From Bacteroidales bacterium UBA6445 (GTDB taxonomy: Bacteria; Bacteroidota; Bacteroidia; Bacteroidales; UBA932): a stretch of 64,000 bases of DNA. Position 1 is the first letter of the stretch. Each line of letters starts with the position of its first letter. The position numbers and the translations under genes are program-made. Below, in pieces: positions 44,701 to 51,385 of this stretch. The stretch lies in NCBI GenBank assembly GCA_002439585.1, contig DJOF01000008.1, positions 62,001 through 126,000 on the forward strand, written 5' to 3'. A model generated the notes under the pieces. The model had not been told where the DNA came from and did no database searches. It saw only the letters and a program-made list of their open reading frames with translations.

Positions 44701-46032
44701 GGTGTGCATTATCCCACATGGACTGCCAAGGAGTGGAAGGCTATACATGCTAAGGTCTTCGGTGAGGATTTCAAGGCTCACCACTATGATAAGAAGTGCT
44801 TCGAAGGAATCTACAAAGTGCCTGGCACTGATATATGGAATACGAGGAAATCTTTGAAGAAAACCTTGATCGAGACTGTCAAGGAGAAGATCTCCAATCC
44901 TGCAATTGCAAATCATTATTCTCCGAGCGAGGTCGTTACCATCAAAGAGACTCTCCGCGATGACGTGCTTACAATCGGCTTTGCAAGAAGATTTGCGACT
45001 TACAAGAGGGCGACATTGCTCTTCACTGACCTTGACAGGCTTGATGCTATTGTCAACAATCCTTCAATGCCTGTGCAGTTCCTTTTTGCCGGCAAGGCTC
45101 ATCCTGCGGACAAGGCAGGTCAAGACCTTATCAAGAGAATAGTAGAGATCTCAAAGCAGGAAAGGTTTATCGGTAAGATTGTATTTGTCCCTGGATATGA
45201 TATCTCATTGGCCAAGAGGCTTGTGCAGGGTGTCGACGTATGGATGAACAATCCTACAAGACCGCAAGAGGCTTCTGGAACATCAGGCGAAAAGGCTGCA
45301 ATGAATGGAGTAATGCACTTCTCTGTTCTTGATGGTTGGTGGGTAGAGGGTTATAAGCCTGGTGCAGGTTGGGCTCTACCTCTTGAAAGTACGTATGACG
45401 ATACAACTTATCAGAATGAGCTAGATGCTGCAACTATCTATACAATATTGGAGAACGAGATAGCTCCGTTGTACTATGACATAGATGAGCATTCAGGTAT
45501 GTCCGAGCATTGGATAGAGTATATAAGGAATACTGTCGCTCAGGTTGCATGTAATTTCACAACAAACAGGATGCTCTCGGATTACCTTGCACAGTATTAT
45601 GAACCTCAGTTTGTAAGGTCGGCAAGCCTTGTGGCTGACGACTTCAAGGTGGCAAGACAGATAGCTGCCTGGAAGAAACTTGTGACTAAGGAGTGGCCGT
45701 CCATTGAGGTTATCTCATATACGCAGCCGGATTCGTCATATTCATTGTCTGAGAGCAATCAGCTCAATGCTGAGGTTGTGCTCAATATCGGGGCTCTGAA
45801 GCCTGAGGATATCGGAGTGGAGATGCTCTTTGCAGTCACGGATAACAAAGGTACTCTCCATATCCAGAATAGGTGCGAATTCCAAATGATCGCGGAGAAA
45901 GATGGCATCGCTACTTACCGTACTTCAATAATCCCTGATAGGACCGGAATGTATCAGGTGGCTACTAGGATCTATCCCAAGAACCCACTTCTTCCTCACA
46001 GGCAGGATTTTGCGCTAGTAAGATGGTTATAG
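41791..46032 (+). CDS. Glycogen synthase (GT3)-alpha-glucan phosphorylase (GT35) fusion
   Basis: 1413 aa bifunctional protein. Residues about 1-550: eukaryote-type glycogen synthase, shown by FEVSWEVCNKVGGIYTVIATK, QFHEWQTGAGLLY, TTHATVLGRCLAG, and FPSYYEPWGYTPLES. Residues about 565-1413: DUF3417-plus-phosphorylase of the archaeal/Thermus type: LSKNLWWCWN, YFCMEYGLDSSLSIYSGGLG, NEGHAAF, TTHTPVPAGHDAF, RFATYKRA, and PLP lysine K1168 in SGTSGEKAAMNG. It thus joins chain elongation to phosphorolysis. Overlaps ribF by 10 nt. A similar fusion is known in Bacteroidetes. Confidence 0.92.
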   Translation: MNTKDLKRPDYLFEVSWEVCNKVGGIYTVIATKSLFLKSQLNRHHILIGPDVWMDTVANPDFKEDPLLWQEWRTEAARNGLRLRIGHWNVPGSPIAVLVDFKQFLTEQNEILTKYWEIFGVDSITGNWDYKESALFGYVSGKVIESYYKFYIEPSEKVVAQFHEWQTGAGLLYLKAAKLPIATVFTTHATVLGRCLAGNNMPLYDSMLSYNPDDKARQFNVMAMHSLESKSAANADIFTTVSEITARECEHFLGRPIDEITPNGFENSFTPATDEEFDTLRKAARAKLRAVAEAMSAEKVEDDAIFVGIGGRYEYRNKGIDVFIDAIDKVRRSGFEGKKIHAFFMIPAGHNGPDKDLCAKLSGSGDPAYRTMTSHVLMNPEYDAILGRFKALGIDNSVGSNIKAYFIPSYLNGTDGIFNMKYYDILAGLDLTVFPSYYEPWGYTPLESLAFKIPTLTTSLAGFGMWVDTHYLKDHPGIKVVERNDSNYPAVVDAVAQRICEIALVTDDQRIAYMDNARDVSRIALWENQIQYYNEAYSKAIDKVIAANGSYPESNEKQIMTYGKLPVNAPSWKSVMVTRHLPEALKGLETLSKNLWWCWNDSAKALFKAIDKDIWRTSGHNPMSLLDVVTLKRFNELSKDSAFMGQYQSVMAEFEEYMSLKKERKDPSIAYFCMEYGLDSSLSIYSGGLGILAGDYLKETSDMNVNLVAVGLLYRYGYFTQVLSSQGDQVARYDAQNFSKIPATPVMDQNGVWKTVSVAFPGRTLSARIWKVAVGRTDLYLLDTDYEANIEEDRQVTYHLYGGDWENRLKQELLLGVGGVRALRVLGLNPQIYHCNEGHAAFIGLERLREYIQNDNLEFPEAMEVVRASSLFTTHTPVPAGHDAFDEGLLRKYIGHYPQRLKIDWTTMMGLGKINASDQNEKFSMSILAANISQNVNGVSKLHGKVSREIFANMYPGYLPEELYISYVTNGVHYPTWTAKEWKAIHAKVFGEDFKAHHYDKKCFEGIYKVPGTDIWNTRKSLKKTLIETVKEKISNPAIANHYSPSEVVTIKETLRDDVLTIGFARRFATYKRATLLFTDLDRLDAIVNNPSMPVQFLFAGKAHPADKAGQDLIKRIVEISKQERFIGKIVFVPGYDISLAKRLVQGVDVWMNNPTRPQEASGTSGEKAAMNGVMHFSVLDGWWVEGYKPGAGWALPLESTYDDTTYQNELDAATIYTILENEIAPLYYDIDEHSGMSEHWIEYIRNTVAQVACNFTTNRMLSDYLAQYYEPQFVRSASLVADDFKVARQIAAWKKLVTKEWPSIEVISYTQPDSSYSLSESNQLNAEVVLNIGALKPEDIGVEMLFAVTDNKGTLHIQNRCEFQMIAEKDGIATYRTSIIPDRTGMYQVATRIYPKNPLLPHRQDFALVRWL

Positions 46033-46916
46033 CGACCGGTTTTTTCGACGGTGTCCATCTTGGGCACCGTTTTTTGTTGGATGCCCTTGTATCCGAAGCC
46101 CGCAGACGTGGAGAAGAGAGTATGGTGGTGACTTTCTGGCCACACCCTCGCAATGTCCTTCAGAATGGTGCTAGAGAACTCAGACTTCTTACTTCGATGG
46201 ACGAGAAACGCTCTCTTATCTCGCAGACGGGAGTGGACCATATCGAAGTTATAGAGTTTACGCGTGAGTTCAGTCATCTGACTGCATCAGAATATATAAA
46301 GGATGTGCTTGTTCGAGATTTCGGAGCAACTTGCGTTGTGCTCGGATATGACAATAGACTTGGCTCTGATATGATGGAAGCTGGCGAAGTCGTGCCGATA
46401 GCCCATGAATGTGGTGTGGATGTGAGATTGGTTCCTCCCTGTCCGCCTGTTGGAGGAAAGGTCATAAGTTCGACGCGTATAAGGGGACTGCTCGCCTCCG
46501 GGGCGGTCGAGGAAGCCTCCTCTTTGCTCGGATATGATTACGGACTGTTCGGGGTCGTCGTATCCGGTAACAGGATCGGAAGGACAATCGGATTCCCTAC
46601 TGCCAATCTTGAATTGTATGAGCCTCTTAAAGTCGTTCCTGAGGACGGGGTATATCTTGTAGAGGCAACTACTCTTGGCAAGAGGTATGACGGCATGTGT
46701 AATATAGGTGTCCGGCCAACTGTCGGAAATAGTAACGCGAAAACTATTGAGACTAATATTTTCGGTTTTGATGAAAATATATACGGCCTTGACCTGAGGC
46801 TGACTTTCCGCAGGAGAATCCGTAGCGAAGTTAAGTTTAGCGGGCTTGCTCAACTTGCCAGACAGCTTTCATCCGACAGACACAGGTGTCTTACTGAACT
46901 GAAGTATTTTGACTGA
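46023..46916 (+). CDS. ribF: Bifunctional riboflavin kinase / FAD synthetase
   Basis: 297 aa. N-terminal FMN adenylyltransferase with GFFDGVHLGHR (6-16) and the SSTRIRGLL motif; C-terminal riboflavin kinase with GRTIGFPTANL and GVRPTVG. The N-terminus is short: the protein begins at MVIATG directly before the nucleotide site, without the usual preceding ~10 residues, perhaps because the start overlaps the glycogen fusion gene. Last gene of the 13-kb train. Confidence 0.94.
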   Translation: MVIATGFFDGVHLGHRFLLDALVSEARRRGEESMVVTFWPHPRNVLQNGARELRLLTSMDEKRSLISQTGVDHIEVIEFTREFSHLTASEYIKDVLVRDFGATCVVLGYDNRLGSDMMEAGEVVPIAHECGVDVRLVPPCPPVGGKVISSTRIRGLLASGAVEEASSLLGYDYGLFGVVVSGNRIGRTIGFPTANLELYEPLKVVPEDGVYLVEATTLGKRYDGMCNIGVRPTVGNSNAKTIETNIFGFDENIYGLDLRLTFRRRIRSEVKFSGLAQLARQLSSDRHRCLTELKYFD

Positions 46917-46944
46917 ATTCGCTGTCCATGTCGTTTCTTTTTGC

Positions 46945-46952
46945 TATGTTTG
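46945..46952 (+). promoter_or_regulatory. -7 box upstream of small membrane protein gene
   Basis: TATGTTTG within CTTTTTGCTATGTTTGCG, a sequence closely like the ileS promoter (CTTTTTGCTATATTTGCG at 51331-51348). Leader of about 170 nt follows, holding repeat copy B. Confidence 0.45.
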
Positions 46953-47062
46953 CGAATGAGATGCTATGACGATTGCAATTTGCAGTCAGTTAAGTTTAGG
47001 CACTGCCTCAATGACAAGTAGTTTCAGGGGATTTGCGCAGGCGGTGATGTGCTTTGTTTTAG

Positions 47063-47111
47063 GCGAAAAGGACCATAAGAGAAGAGACGAATCATTTCAA
47101 AACAGCTTCTT
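47063..47111 (-). repeat. Second, partial copy of the inverted-end element
   Basis: The reverse complement of this stretch matches 3558-3606 with about three mismatches over ~48 bp, beginning at the same terminal AGAAGCTGTTTTGAAATG. The opposite end is missing; weak similarity may go on to about 47000 (GAGGCAG). It lies 14 nt upstream of the next gene's ATG, in the same orientation relative to that gene as copy A is to the lipoprotein gene. Confidence 0.65.
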
Positions 47112-47125
47112 AAAAATAAATAGTG

Positions 47126-47602
47126 ATGAAGGATATATTTGATTGGCTCATTATAGCTATTATCGCACTTGGGGCTTTGCCAGAGTTTATCGGCAAGGCT
47201 AAGAAGCAGAAGTCTAAGTACGGGAATGCTTCTCAGGGGCAACGTTCTGCAACAGTATCAGCGCATCCTGAAACTGGTAGGGTGTCCCGTTCTACAGTGG
47301 CCAGAACTCCATCACATCAGTTTGACAAAGCTTCTTCCATGCGCAGGGCAGAGCCTTCTGGCTCAATGCAGACCCTGCCGTCTGTATCAAGGACTACAGC
47401 TAAGGGCCGTTCTACTGCCGCTGACATGCGAACCCGCAGTAGCTCAATAACAGACCCGATCGTCGATGTGCCATCCCCGTTTGCAGTAGAAGATCCAATT
47501 ACGGACCCGGCAGTAGCTGACAGTCTTTCGCATAGAGTGAAGATAGATGTTCGCAAGTTTGTGATCTATTCTTCTATTATGAGACCAAAGTTTCTTGACT
47601 GA
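47126..47602 (+). CDS. Small hypothetical membrane protein
   Basis: 158 aa from ATG 47126 (a GTG one codon earlier is possible). One N-terminal TM helix (about residues 6-22, DWLIIAIIALGALPEFIG), a long low-complexity S/R/T-rich middle that looks disordered, and a C-terminal motif (IDVRKFVIYSSIMRPKFLD) that looks conserved and peptide-like. No family name can be given with confidence. Confidence 0.65.
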   Translation: MKDIFDWLIIAIIALGALPEFIGKAKKQKSKYGNASQGQRSATVSAHPETGRVSRSTVARTPSHQFDKASSMRRAEPSGSMQTLPSVSRTTAKGRSTAADMRTRSSSITDPIVDVPSPFAVEDPITDPAVADSLSHRVKIDVRKFVIYSSIMRPKFLD

Positions 47603-47631
47603 GATAAGGTCGGCAGGAAAGGAAAAAATAT

Positions 47632-47639
47632 TATCTTTG
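47632..47639 (+). promoter_or_regulatory. -7 box upstream of greA
   Basis: TATCTTTG, match to TAnnTTTG, no -33 TTTG. It lies ~190 nt upstream of greA and directly before two hairpins, so it may drive a short RNA or a structured greA leader. Confidence 0.45.
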
Positions 47640-47656
47640 TACTGTCAAACCGAGAA

Positions 47657-47687
47657 ACTGGCATGAGCAATCATGGCAGTATTTTTT
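47657..47687 (+). terminator. Terminator-like hairpin upstream of greA
   Basis: ACTGGCATGA and TCATGGCAGT pair with one G-G mismatch around a GCAA tetraloop, followed by ATTTTTT. Could end the preceding membrane-protein transcript or terminate RNA begun at 47632-47639. Confidence 0.65.
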
Positions 47688-47700
47688 GAAATTTACCGGC

Positions 47701-47733
47701 AGGTCCCCTTTGGAGTTGGGGCCTCATTATTTT
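47701..47733 (+). terminator. Second hairpin upstream of greA
   Basis: AGG-T-CCCC (47701-47708) pairs with GGGGCCT (47718-47724), one bulged T, followed by CATTATTTT. Weaker terminator form than the preceding hairpin. Confidence 0.45.
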
Positions 47734-47830
47734 ACAGAACTCATTATTTAAGAAGCCATTTTGATTGATTCAAGACAGCTTCTTGCTTTATTTATTATTT
47801 GTGCCAAGGACACAGGAAATCTAATAAGAC

Positions 47831-48301
47831 ATGTCAGAAGTACATTACATGACCCAAGAAGGTCTGGACAAGCTCAAGAAGGAACTCGCGGAGTCTCTGG
47901 CTCAGCGTCCGGTCATCTCGGCTGCTATAGGCGAGGCCAGAGAAAAGGGTGACTTATCCGAGAATGCCGAATATGATGCAGCCCGCGATGCTCAGGCATT
48001 GCTGGAGGTGAAGATAGCCAATCTCAAGAATCTCGTGGCCAATGCCAAGGTCCTTGACGAATCAGCAATAGGCACAGACAAAGTCCAGATGCTCAATAAA
48101 GTGAAAGTGGAGAACATGTCCATGAAGCAGGTTATGGAGTTTACGATAGTAGGCGAGACTGAGGCGGATTTTGCCCATGGCAAGCTTGCTTCTACGACTC
48201 CTATCGCAAAAGCTCTTCTTGGACACGCCAAGGGAGATATCGTAGAAGCAAAGGTCCCATCTGGCGTGATTAAGTTCAAGATTCTCGACATAACCTTGTA
48301 G
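47831..48301 (+). CDS. greA: Transcription elongation factor GreA
   Basis: 156 aa. Stimulates transcript cleavage by backtracked RNA polymerase. N-terminal coiled coil with the acidic tip (GDLSENAEYDAARDAQ, D/E residues conserved) and C-terminal FKBP-like domain (TPIAKALLGHAKGDIVEAKVP). Length normal. HIT-family gene follows 5 nt later. Confidence 0.95.
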   Translation: MSEVHYMTQEGLDKLKKELAESLAQRPVISAAIGEAREKGDLSENAEYDAARDAQALLEVKIANLKNLVANAKVLDESAIGTDKVQMLNKVKVENMSMKQVMEFTIVGETEADFAHGKLASTTPIAKALLGHAKGDIVEAKVPSGVIKFKILDITL

Positions 48302-48306
48302 AGCCT

Positions 48307-48714
48307 ATGGCCACTATTTTTACTAAAATTGCCAAGGGCGAGATCCCATCGTGGAAAGTAGCAGAGAACGAAGATTTCTATGCTTTCCTCGATATCGCTC
48401 CTCTGGCCAAGGGACATACTTTGGTGATCCCTAAGAATGTAGAAGATGATTATATCTTCCATCTTGATGACAAGACTTATTTGGGTCTCTGTGCATTTGC
48501 AAAGAAAGTGGCATTGGCTGTACAGGCTGCGGTGCCGTGCAAGAGAATCGGCGTATGCGTTCTCGGACTTGAAGTCCCTCATACTCACATACATCTTGTC
48601 CCGTTGCAGAGCGAGGCGGATATGGATTTCCACAAGGAGAAACTCAAGCTCACACCAGAAGAATTCAAGGCAATAGCCTCTTCCATCAATGCAGAATATG
48701 AAAAGATTATATAG
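48307..48714 (+). CDS. HIT-family nucleotide-binding protein
   Basis: 135 aa, histidine-triad protein (Hint-like purine-nucleoside phosphoramidase family). Seen: N-terminal IFTKIAKGEIPSWKVAE, HTLVIPK, and the triad HTHIHLVP. Physiological substrate unknown. Its last 17 nt overlap the start of the next lipoprotein gene. Confidence 0.9.
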   Translation: MATIFTKIAKGEIPSWKVAENEDFYAFLDIAPLAKGHTLVIPKNVEDDYIFHLDDKTYLGLCAFAKKVALAVQAAVPCKRIGVCVLGLEVPHTHIHLVPLQSEADMDFHKEKLKLTPEEFKAIASSINAEYEKII

Positions 48715-49843
48715 GTTAGCTGCAGTTGCCTTCTTGGCGATTGCTGCTGTGTCGTGCTCGCGTAGTGCACATATATCCGGAGTAGTGCAGGATGCTCCTC
48801 ACAAAGACGTGATAGTAAGGCTCTTGGATGTAAGTACACTGAAAGATATTGATACGCTAAAGACTGACGCAAAGGGACGTTATAGATATAATGTCAAGCT
48901 TGATAAGGGGCAGCCAGAGTTCATATATCTATATTACAAGGATACCAAGATAGCGTCTCTGCTTCTTCAGCGAGGAGATAAAGTGAATGTTATCTCCGAT
49001 ACAGTAGGGACTTATTCGGTGAAAGGCTCGGAGGAGACCGACAAACTGTCTGAGATTGAGACTTCAGAGGCTGATTTTAACAATAAGTATTTCTCCCTCT
49101 TGGCCAAACTTTCAGATCTGGATCAGTCATCTGCGGAGGCTACATCTGTCAAGCATGAATTGACGTCAATGTATATATCTTACTACAGAGAGAAAGTGAG
49201 ATATGTCATTGAAAATTCTCATTCGCTTACGTCTATACCCGTACTTTACCAGACTGTAGGTAATGGGATACCTGTATTCGGGCAGACGACTGACGCATTG
49301 CATTTCAGAAATGTCTACGATAGTCTGATGACTGTCTATCCTGAGTCTCGCTATGTCAAGGCTCTTGGAGAGGAGGCAAAGCGTCGCCAGCAGATTTTGA
49401 CAATGGGAGCACGTATTGGCAACGCTGAGGAGTCTGGGTTCCCTGATATTGAGCTAGCAGATACGAAAGGCAATAAAGTGAAGCTTAGCAGCCTCCGTGC
49501 GAAGGTCGTGATGATTTATTTTTGGGATTCTTCCGATGCTGCACAGAAGATGTTCAATCTCGATGTGATGAAGCCGCTTTATGCGGATTTCCATTCCAAA
49601 GGATTTGATATATACAGCGTCTCTCTTTCTACGGACAAAGCTGCATGGGCATCTGTCGTCAAAGGACAGAATCTGCCATGGACCAATGTCTGTGACGGCC
49701 TTGGAATGGCGTCTCCTGTAATAGGGCTCTACAATGTCTCCGCCTTGCCCAATGTGTATTTCATCGTGGACGGGGAGATAGTAGCTTCGCCTAATGTAAA
49801 GGATGCTTCTACGCTCAGAGCTTTCATATCATCCAAGCTTTAG
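48698..49843 (+). CDS. Thioredoxin-fold lipoprotein lacking CXXC
   Basis: 381 aa from ATG 48698. Type II signal peptide, lipobox AAVSC (C20). N-terminal DUF4369-like beta domain (ISGVVQDAPHKDVIVRLLDV...), helical middle, C-terminal TlpA/AhpC-like thioredoxin fold (about 250-381): GFPDIELADTKGNKVKLSSLRAKVVMIYFW, then SLSTDKAAW and LPNVYFIVDGEIV with the cis-proline. The redox site reads DSSDAAQ where CxxC belongs, so it should not be an oxidoreductase; binding or scaffold role is inferred. Common architecture in Bacteroidales. Confidence 0.85.
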   Translation: MKRLYRLAAVAFLAIAAVSCSRSAHISGVVQDAPHKDVIVRLLDVSTLKDIDTLKTDAKGRYRYNVKLDKGQPEFIYLYYKDTKIASLLLQRGDKVNVISDTVGTYSVKGSEETDKLSEIETSEADFNNKYFSLLAKLSDLDQSSAEATSVKHELTSMYISYYREKVRYVIENSHSLTSIPVLYQTVGNGIPVFGQTTDALHFRNVYDSLMTVYPESRYVKALGEEAKRRQQILTMGARIGNAEESGFPDIELADTKGNKVKLSSLRAKVVMIYFWDSSDAAQKMFNLDVMKPLYADFHSKGFDIYSVSLSTDKAAWASVVKGQNLPWTNVCDGLGMASPVIGLYNVSALPNVYFIVDGEIVASPNVKDASTLRAFISSKL

Positions 49844-49861
49844 AAGCGGATTTTCTGTATT

Positions 49862-49885
49862 TATCCGCCTCGTCGGATTTTTGTT
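49862..49885 (+). terminator. Terminator after the thioredoxin-fold lipoprotein
   Basis: ATCCG and CGGAT with a 6-nt loop, followed by TTTTTGTTTT. An alternative longer pairing uses GCGGAT at 49846-49851 with ATCCGC. Confidence 0.6.
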
Positions 49886-49912
49886 TTAGATAGATAAGCT
49901 ATCCTTTCCAAG

Positions 49913-49950
49913 TGGCAATGCTACGGTGTATTTCGTCCGCGGCATTGCCA
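49913..49950. other. Hairpin between convergent genes
   Basis: Perfect 9-bp arms TGGCAATGC/GCATTGCCA with a 20-nt loop, 3 nt past the tsaB stop. Only a TTTT on the plus-strand side; may be a bidirectional weak terminator. Confidence 0.4.
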
Positions 49951-49953
49951 TTT

Positions 49954-50649
49954 TCAGATGAGTTTCTTTTTGGATATAGTGGGTACGAACTGCTTCAGGT
50001 AGAAAGGCTCGAAGTAGGCTACATCTTCGAATTTCTTGTCCCTAAGTGATGATAGTGCTGGATGAAGCATGAATCTTGCTTCGGGACAAGTTTGTATAAA
50101 TGTTGCCGAAGGAGATGTTATAGTCCCAGAGCATTTGCCTGCACCATCTCCTATGAATAGTACGGGCCCTTGTGCAAGGTATTCGGAGAAACTGTCCGGC
50201 TCTATGATTTCAGGCTTGGTGGGGGAGACTTGTGTACCGTCCGCGCTGAATATAGCCGTGTATACTTCCATACGTCTGGCATCAATCATGGGCACGATAT
50301 ATCGGCATCCGTCAGGGAGCAGTTCTTGCTCAATTGCCTGCCATACCAGTGTGTCCAAAGATCCGACGGCGATAAGGGGAATGCCACTTCCGAAACATAA
50401 GCCTTTTGCTGTGGAGACTCCGACGCGGAGTCCCGTGTATGAGCCGGGTCCCATGCTTACGCACACAGCAGAGCAATCTTTCACTCTAAGGTCATGGCAG
50501 TCAAGCATTTCCTTAATGAATGGAGCAGTGAGAGAAGCATGTTTTCTTCCACTTGACTGTCGTGATTCGATGATCCTTCCGTCTTCTGACAAGGCAGTGG
50601 AGCATAGTTCTGTCGATGTCTCTATGAAGATGATCCTTTCCATATTCAT
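49954..50649 (-). CDS. tsaB: tRNA t6A biosynthesis protein TsaB
   Basis: 231 aa from the ATG at 50649 (MNMERIIFIET), which overlaps the cvpA stop as ATGA; the open frame continues far upstream in cvpA but that part is a shadow. ASKHA-fold partner of TsaD. Seen: ETSTELCSTAL phosphate loop and MGPGSYTGLRVGVSTAKGL, the family signature. tsaE is at the other end of the window. Confidence 0.92.
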   Translation of the reverse strand: MNMERIIFIETSTELCSTALSEDGRIIESRQSSGRKHASLTAPFIKEMLDCHDLRVKDCSAVCVSMGPGSYTGLRVGVSTAKGLCFGSGIPLIAVGSLDTLVWQAIEQELLPDGCRYIVPMIDARRMEVYTAIFSADGTQVSPTKPEIIEPDSFSEYLAQGPVLFIGDGAGKCSGTITSPSATFIQTCPEARFMLHPALSSLRDKKFEDVAYFEPFYLKQFVPTISKKKLI

Positions 50650-51137
50650 TTGGCCAATAATTCTTTCAAATAAGGGAATATGATGTATCCGATCTTGCGG
50701 ATGGCAACGTATACTGCCGAATTGTTCAATATCCCTTCGTCGACAATCCCGAGAGAAGAGTTGAGGGTCGAGAGTAGAATAATGATTAGCCCAATGGCAA
50801 GTGTTGCTTTCAATATTGAAAAGATTGCGCCGAGCAGCTTGTCGAGCCAGCCAAGCATTACGAAATTGATGCTGGCATGGATTACCTTTCCGAGCAGATT
50901 TATCAGGCAGGCAACTGCGATTAGCATCAGGATGAAGACAATAGCATAGAGTATCCGCCCCGATGTATGTAGGTATGGCTGTAGCCAGTTGCATACCAAT
51001 TCAGTGAACATGAATGCTGCCCAGGCTCCTGCAACGATGGCTATGATAGCGATTACCTGCTTGGTGAAGCCCTTGAAAAAGCCGAAAACGGCAGCTGTCG
51101 CCAATATGGCGATCAATATGAAATCTAATATTGTCAT
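50646..51137 (-). CDS. CvpA-family membrane protein
   Basis: 163 aa, four predicted TM helices (about 5-22, 28-48, 63-85, 100-122). Begins MTILDFILIAILATAAVFGFFKG, the family N-terminus. CvpA proteins are linked to colicin V production in E. coli and more broadly to envelope integrity; exact role here unknown. Overlaps tsaB by 4 nt. Confidence 0.85.
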   Translation of the reverse strand: MTILDFILIAILATAAVFGFFKGFTKQVIAIIAIVAGAWAAFMFTELVCNWLQPYLHTSGRILYAIVFILMLIAVACLINLLGKVIHASINFVMLGWLDKLLGAIFSILKATLAIGLIIILLSTLNSSLGIVDEGILNNSAVYVAIRKIGYIIFPYLKELLAK

Positions 51138-51171
51138 GAATAAATAGTCCTGCGGCTGAGGATGCTATGAC

Positions 51172-51340
51172 GCACTCGCTTTTTGCTAATTCGGCTTTGC
51201 CGCATATAGCTTGCGCTCGGCAGAATCAAAGCTGGTGCTTTGCTTTTGCACTCGCTTTTTGCTAATTCGGCTTTGCCGCATATAGCTTGCGCTCGGCAGA
51301 ATCAAAGCTGGTGCTTTGCTTTTGCACTCGCTTTTTGCTA
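51172..51340. repeat. 76-bp tandem repeat, 2.2 copies
   Basis: Unit starts GCACTCGCTTTTTGCTAATT at 51172, recurs at 51248, and a 17-nt third start at 51324. The two full units look identical. Each contains the small hairpin CGGCTTTGCCG. The third copy diverges after GCTA into the -7 box of the ileS promoter. Occupies most of the 248-bp gap between cvpA and ileS; no gene in it. Confidence 0.85.
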
Positions 51341-51346
51341 TATTTG
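51315..51346 (+). promoter_or_regulatory. ileS promoter
   Basis: TTTG (51315-51318), 20-nt spacer, TATATTTG (51339-51346): full consensus. The -33 box lies in the second repeat unit and the -7 box at the edge of the truncated third. Leader about 36 nt. Confidence 0.75.
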
Positions 51347-51385
51347 CGCTCTGCGTAGTATAAATTGCAAAAATATATAAAAAAT

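Noticed and set aside
46917..47122. Mobile element insertion with transposase
   Set aside because: Only a non-coding repeat fragment is present; no transposase remnants in any frame.
49954..50994. 346-residue TsaB with long N-terminal extension
   Set aside because: The extra 115 residues are antisense-free shadow of cvpA in another frame; family start and ATGA overlap give 50649.
51172..51340. CRISPR-like repeat
   Set aside because: Units are directly adjacent 76-bp copies without spacers and no cas genes are present.
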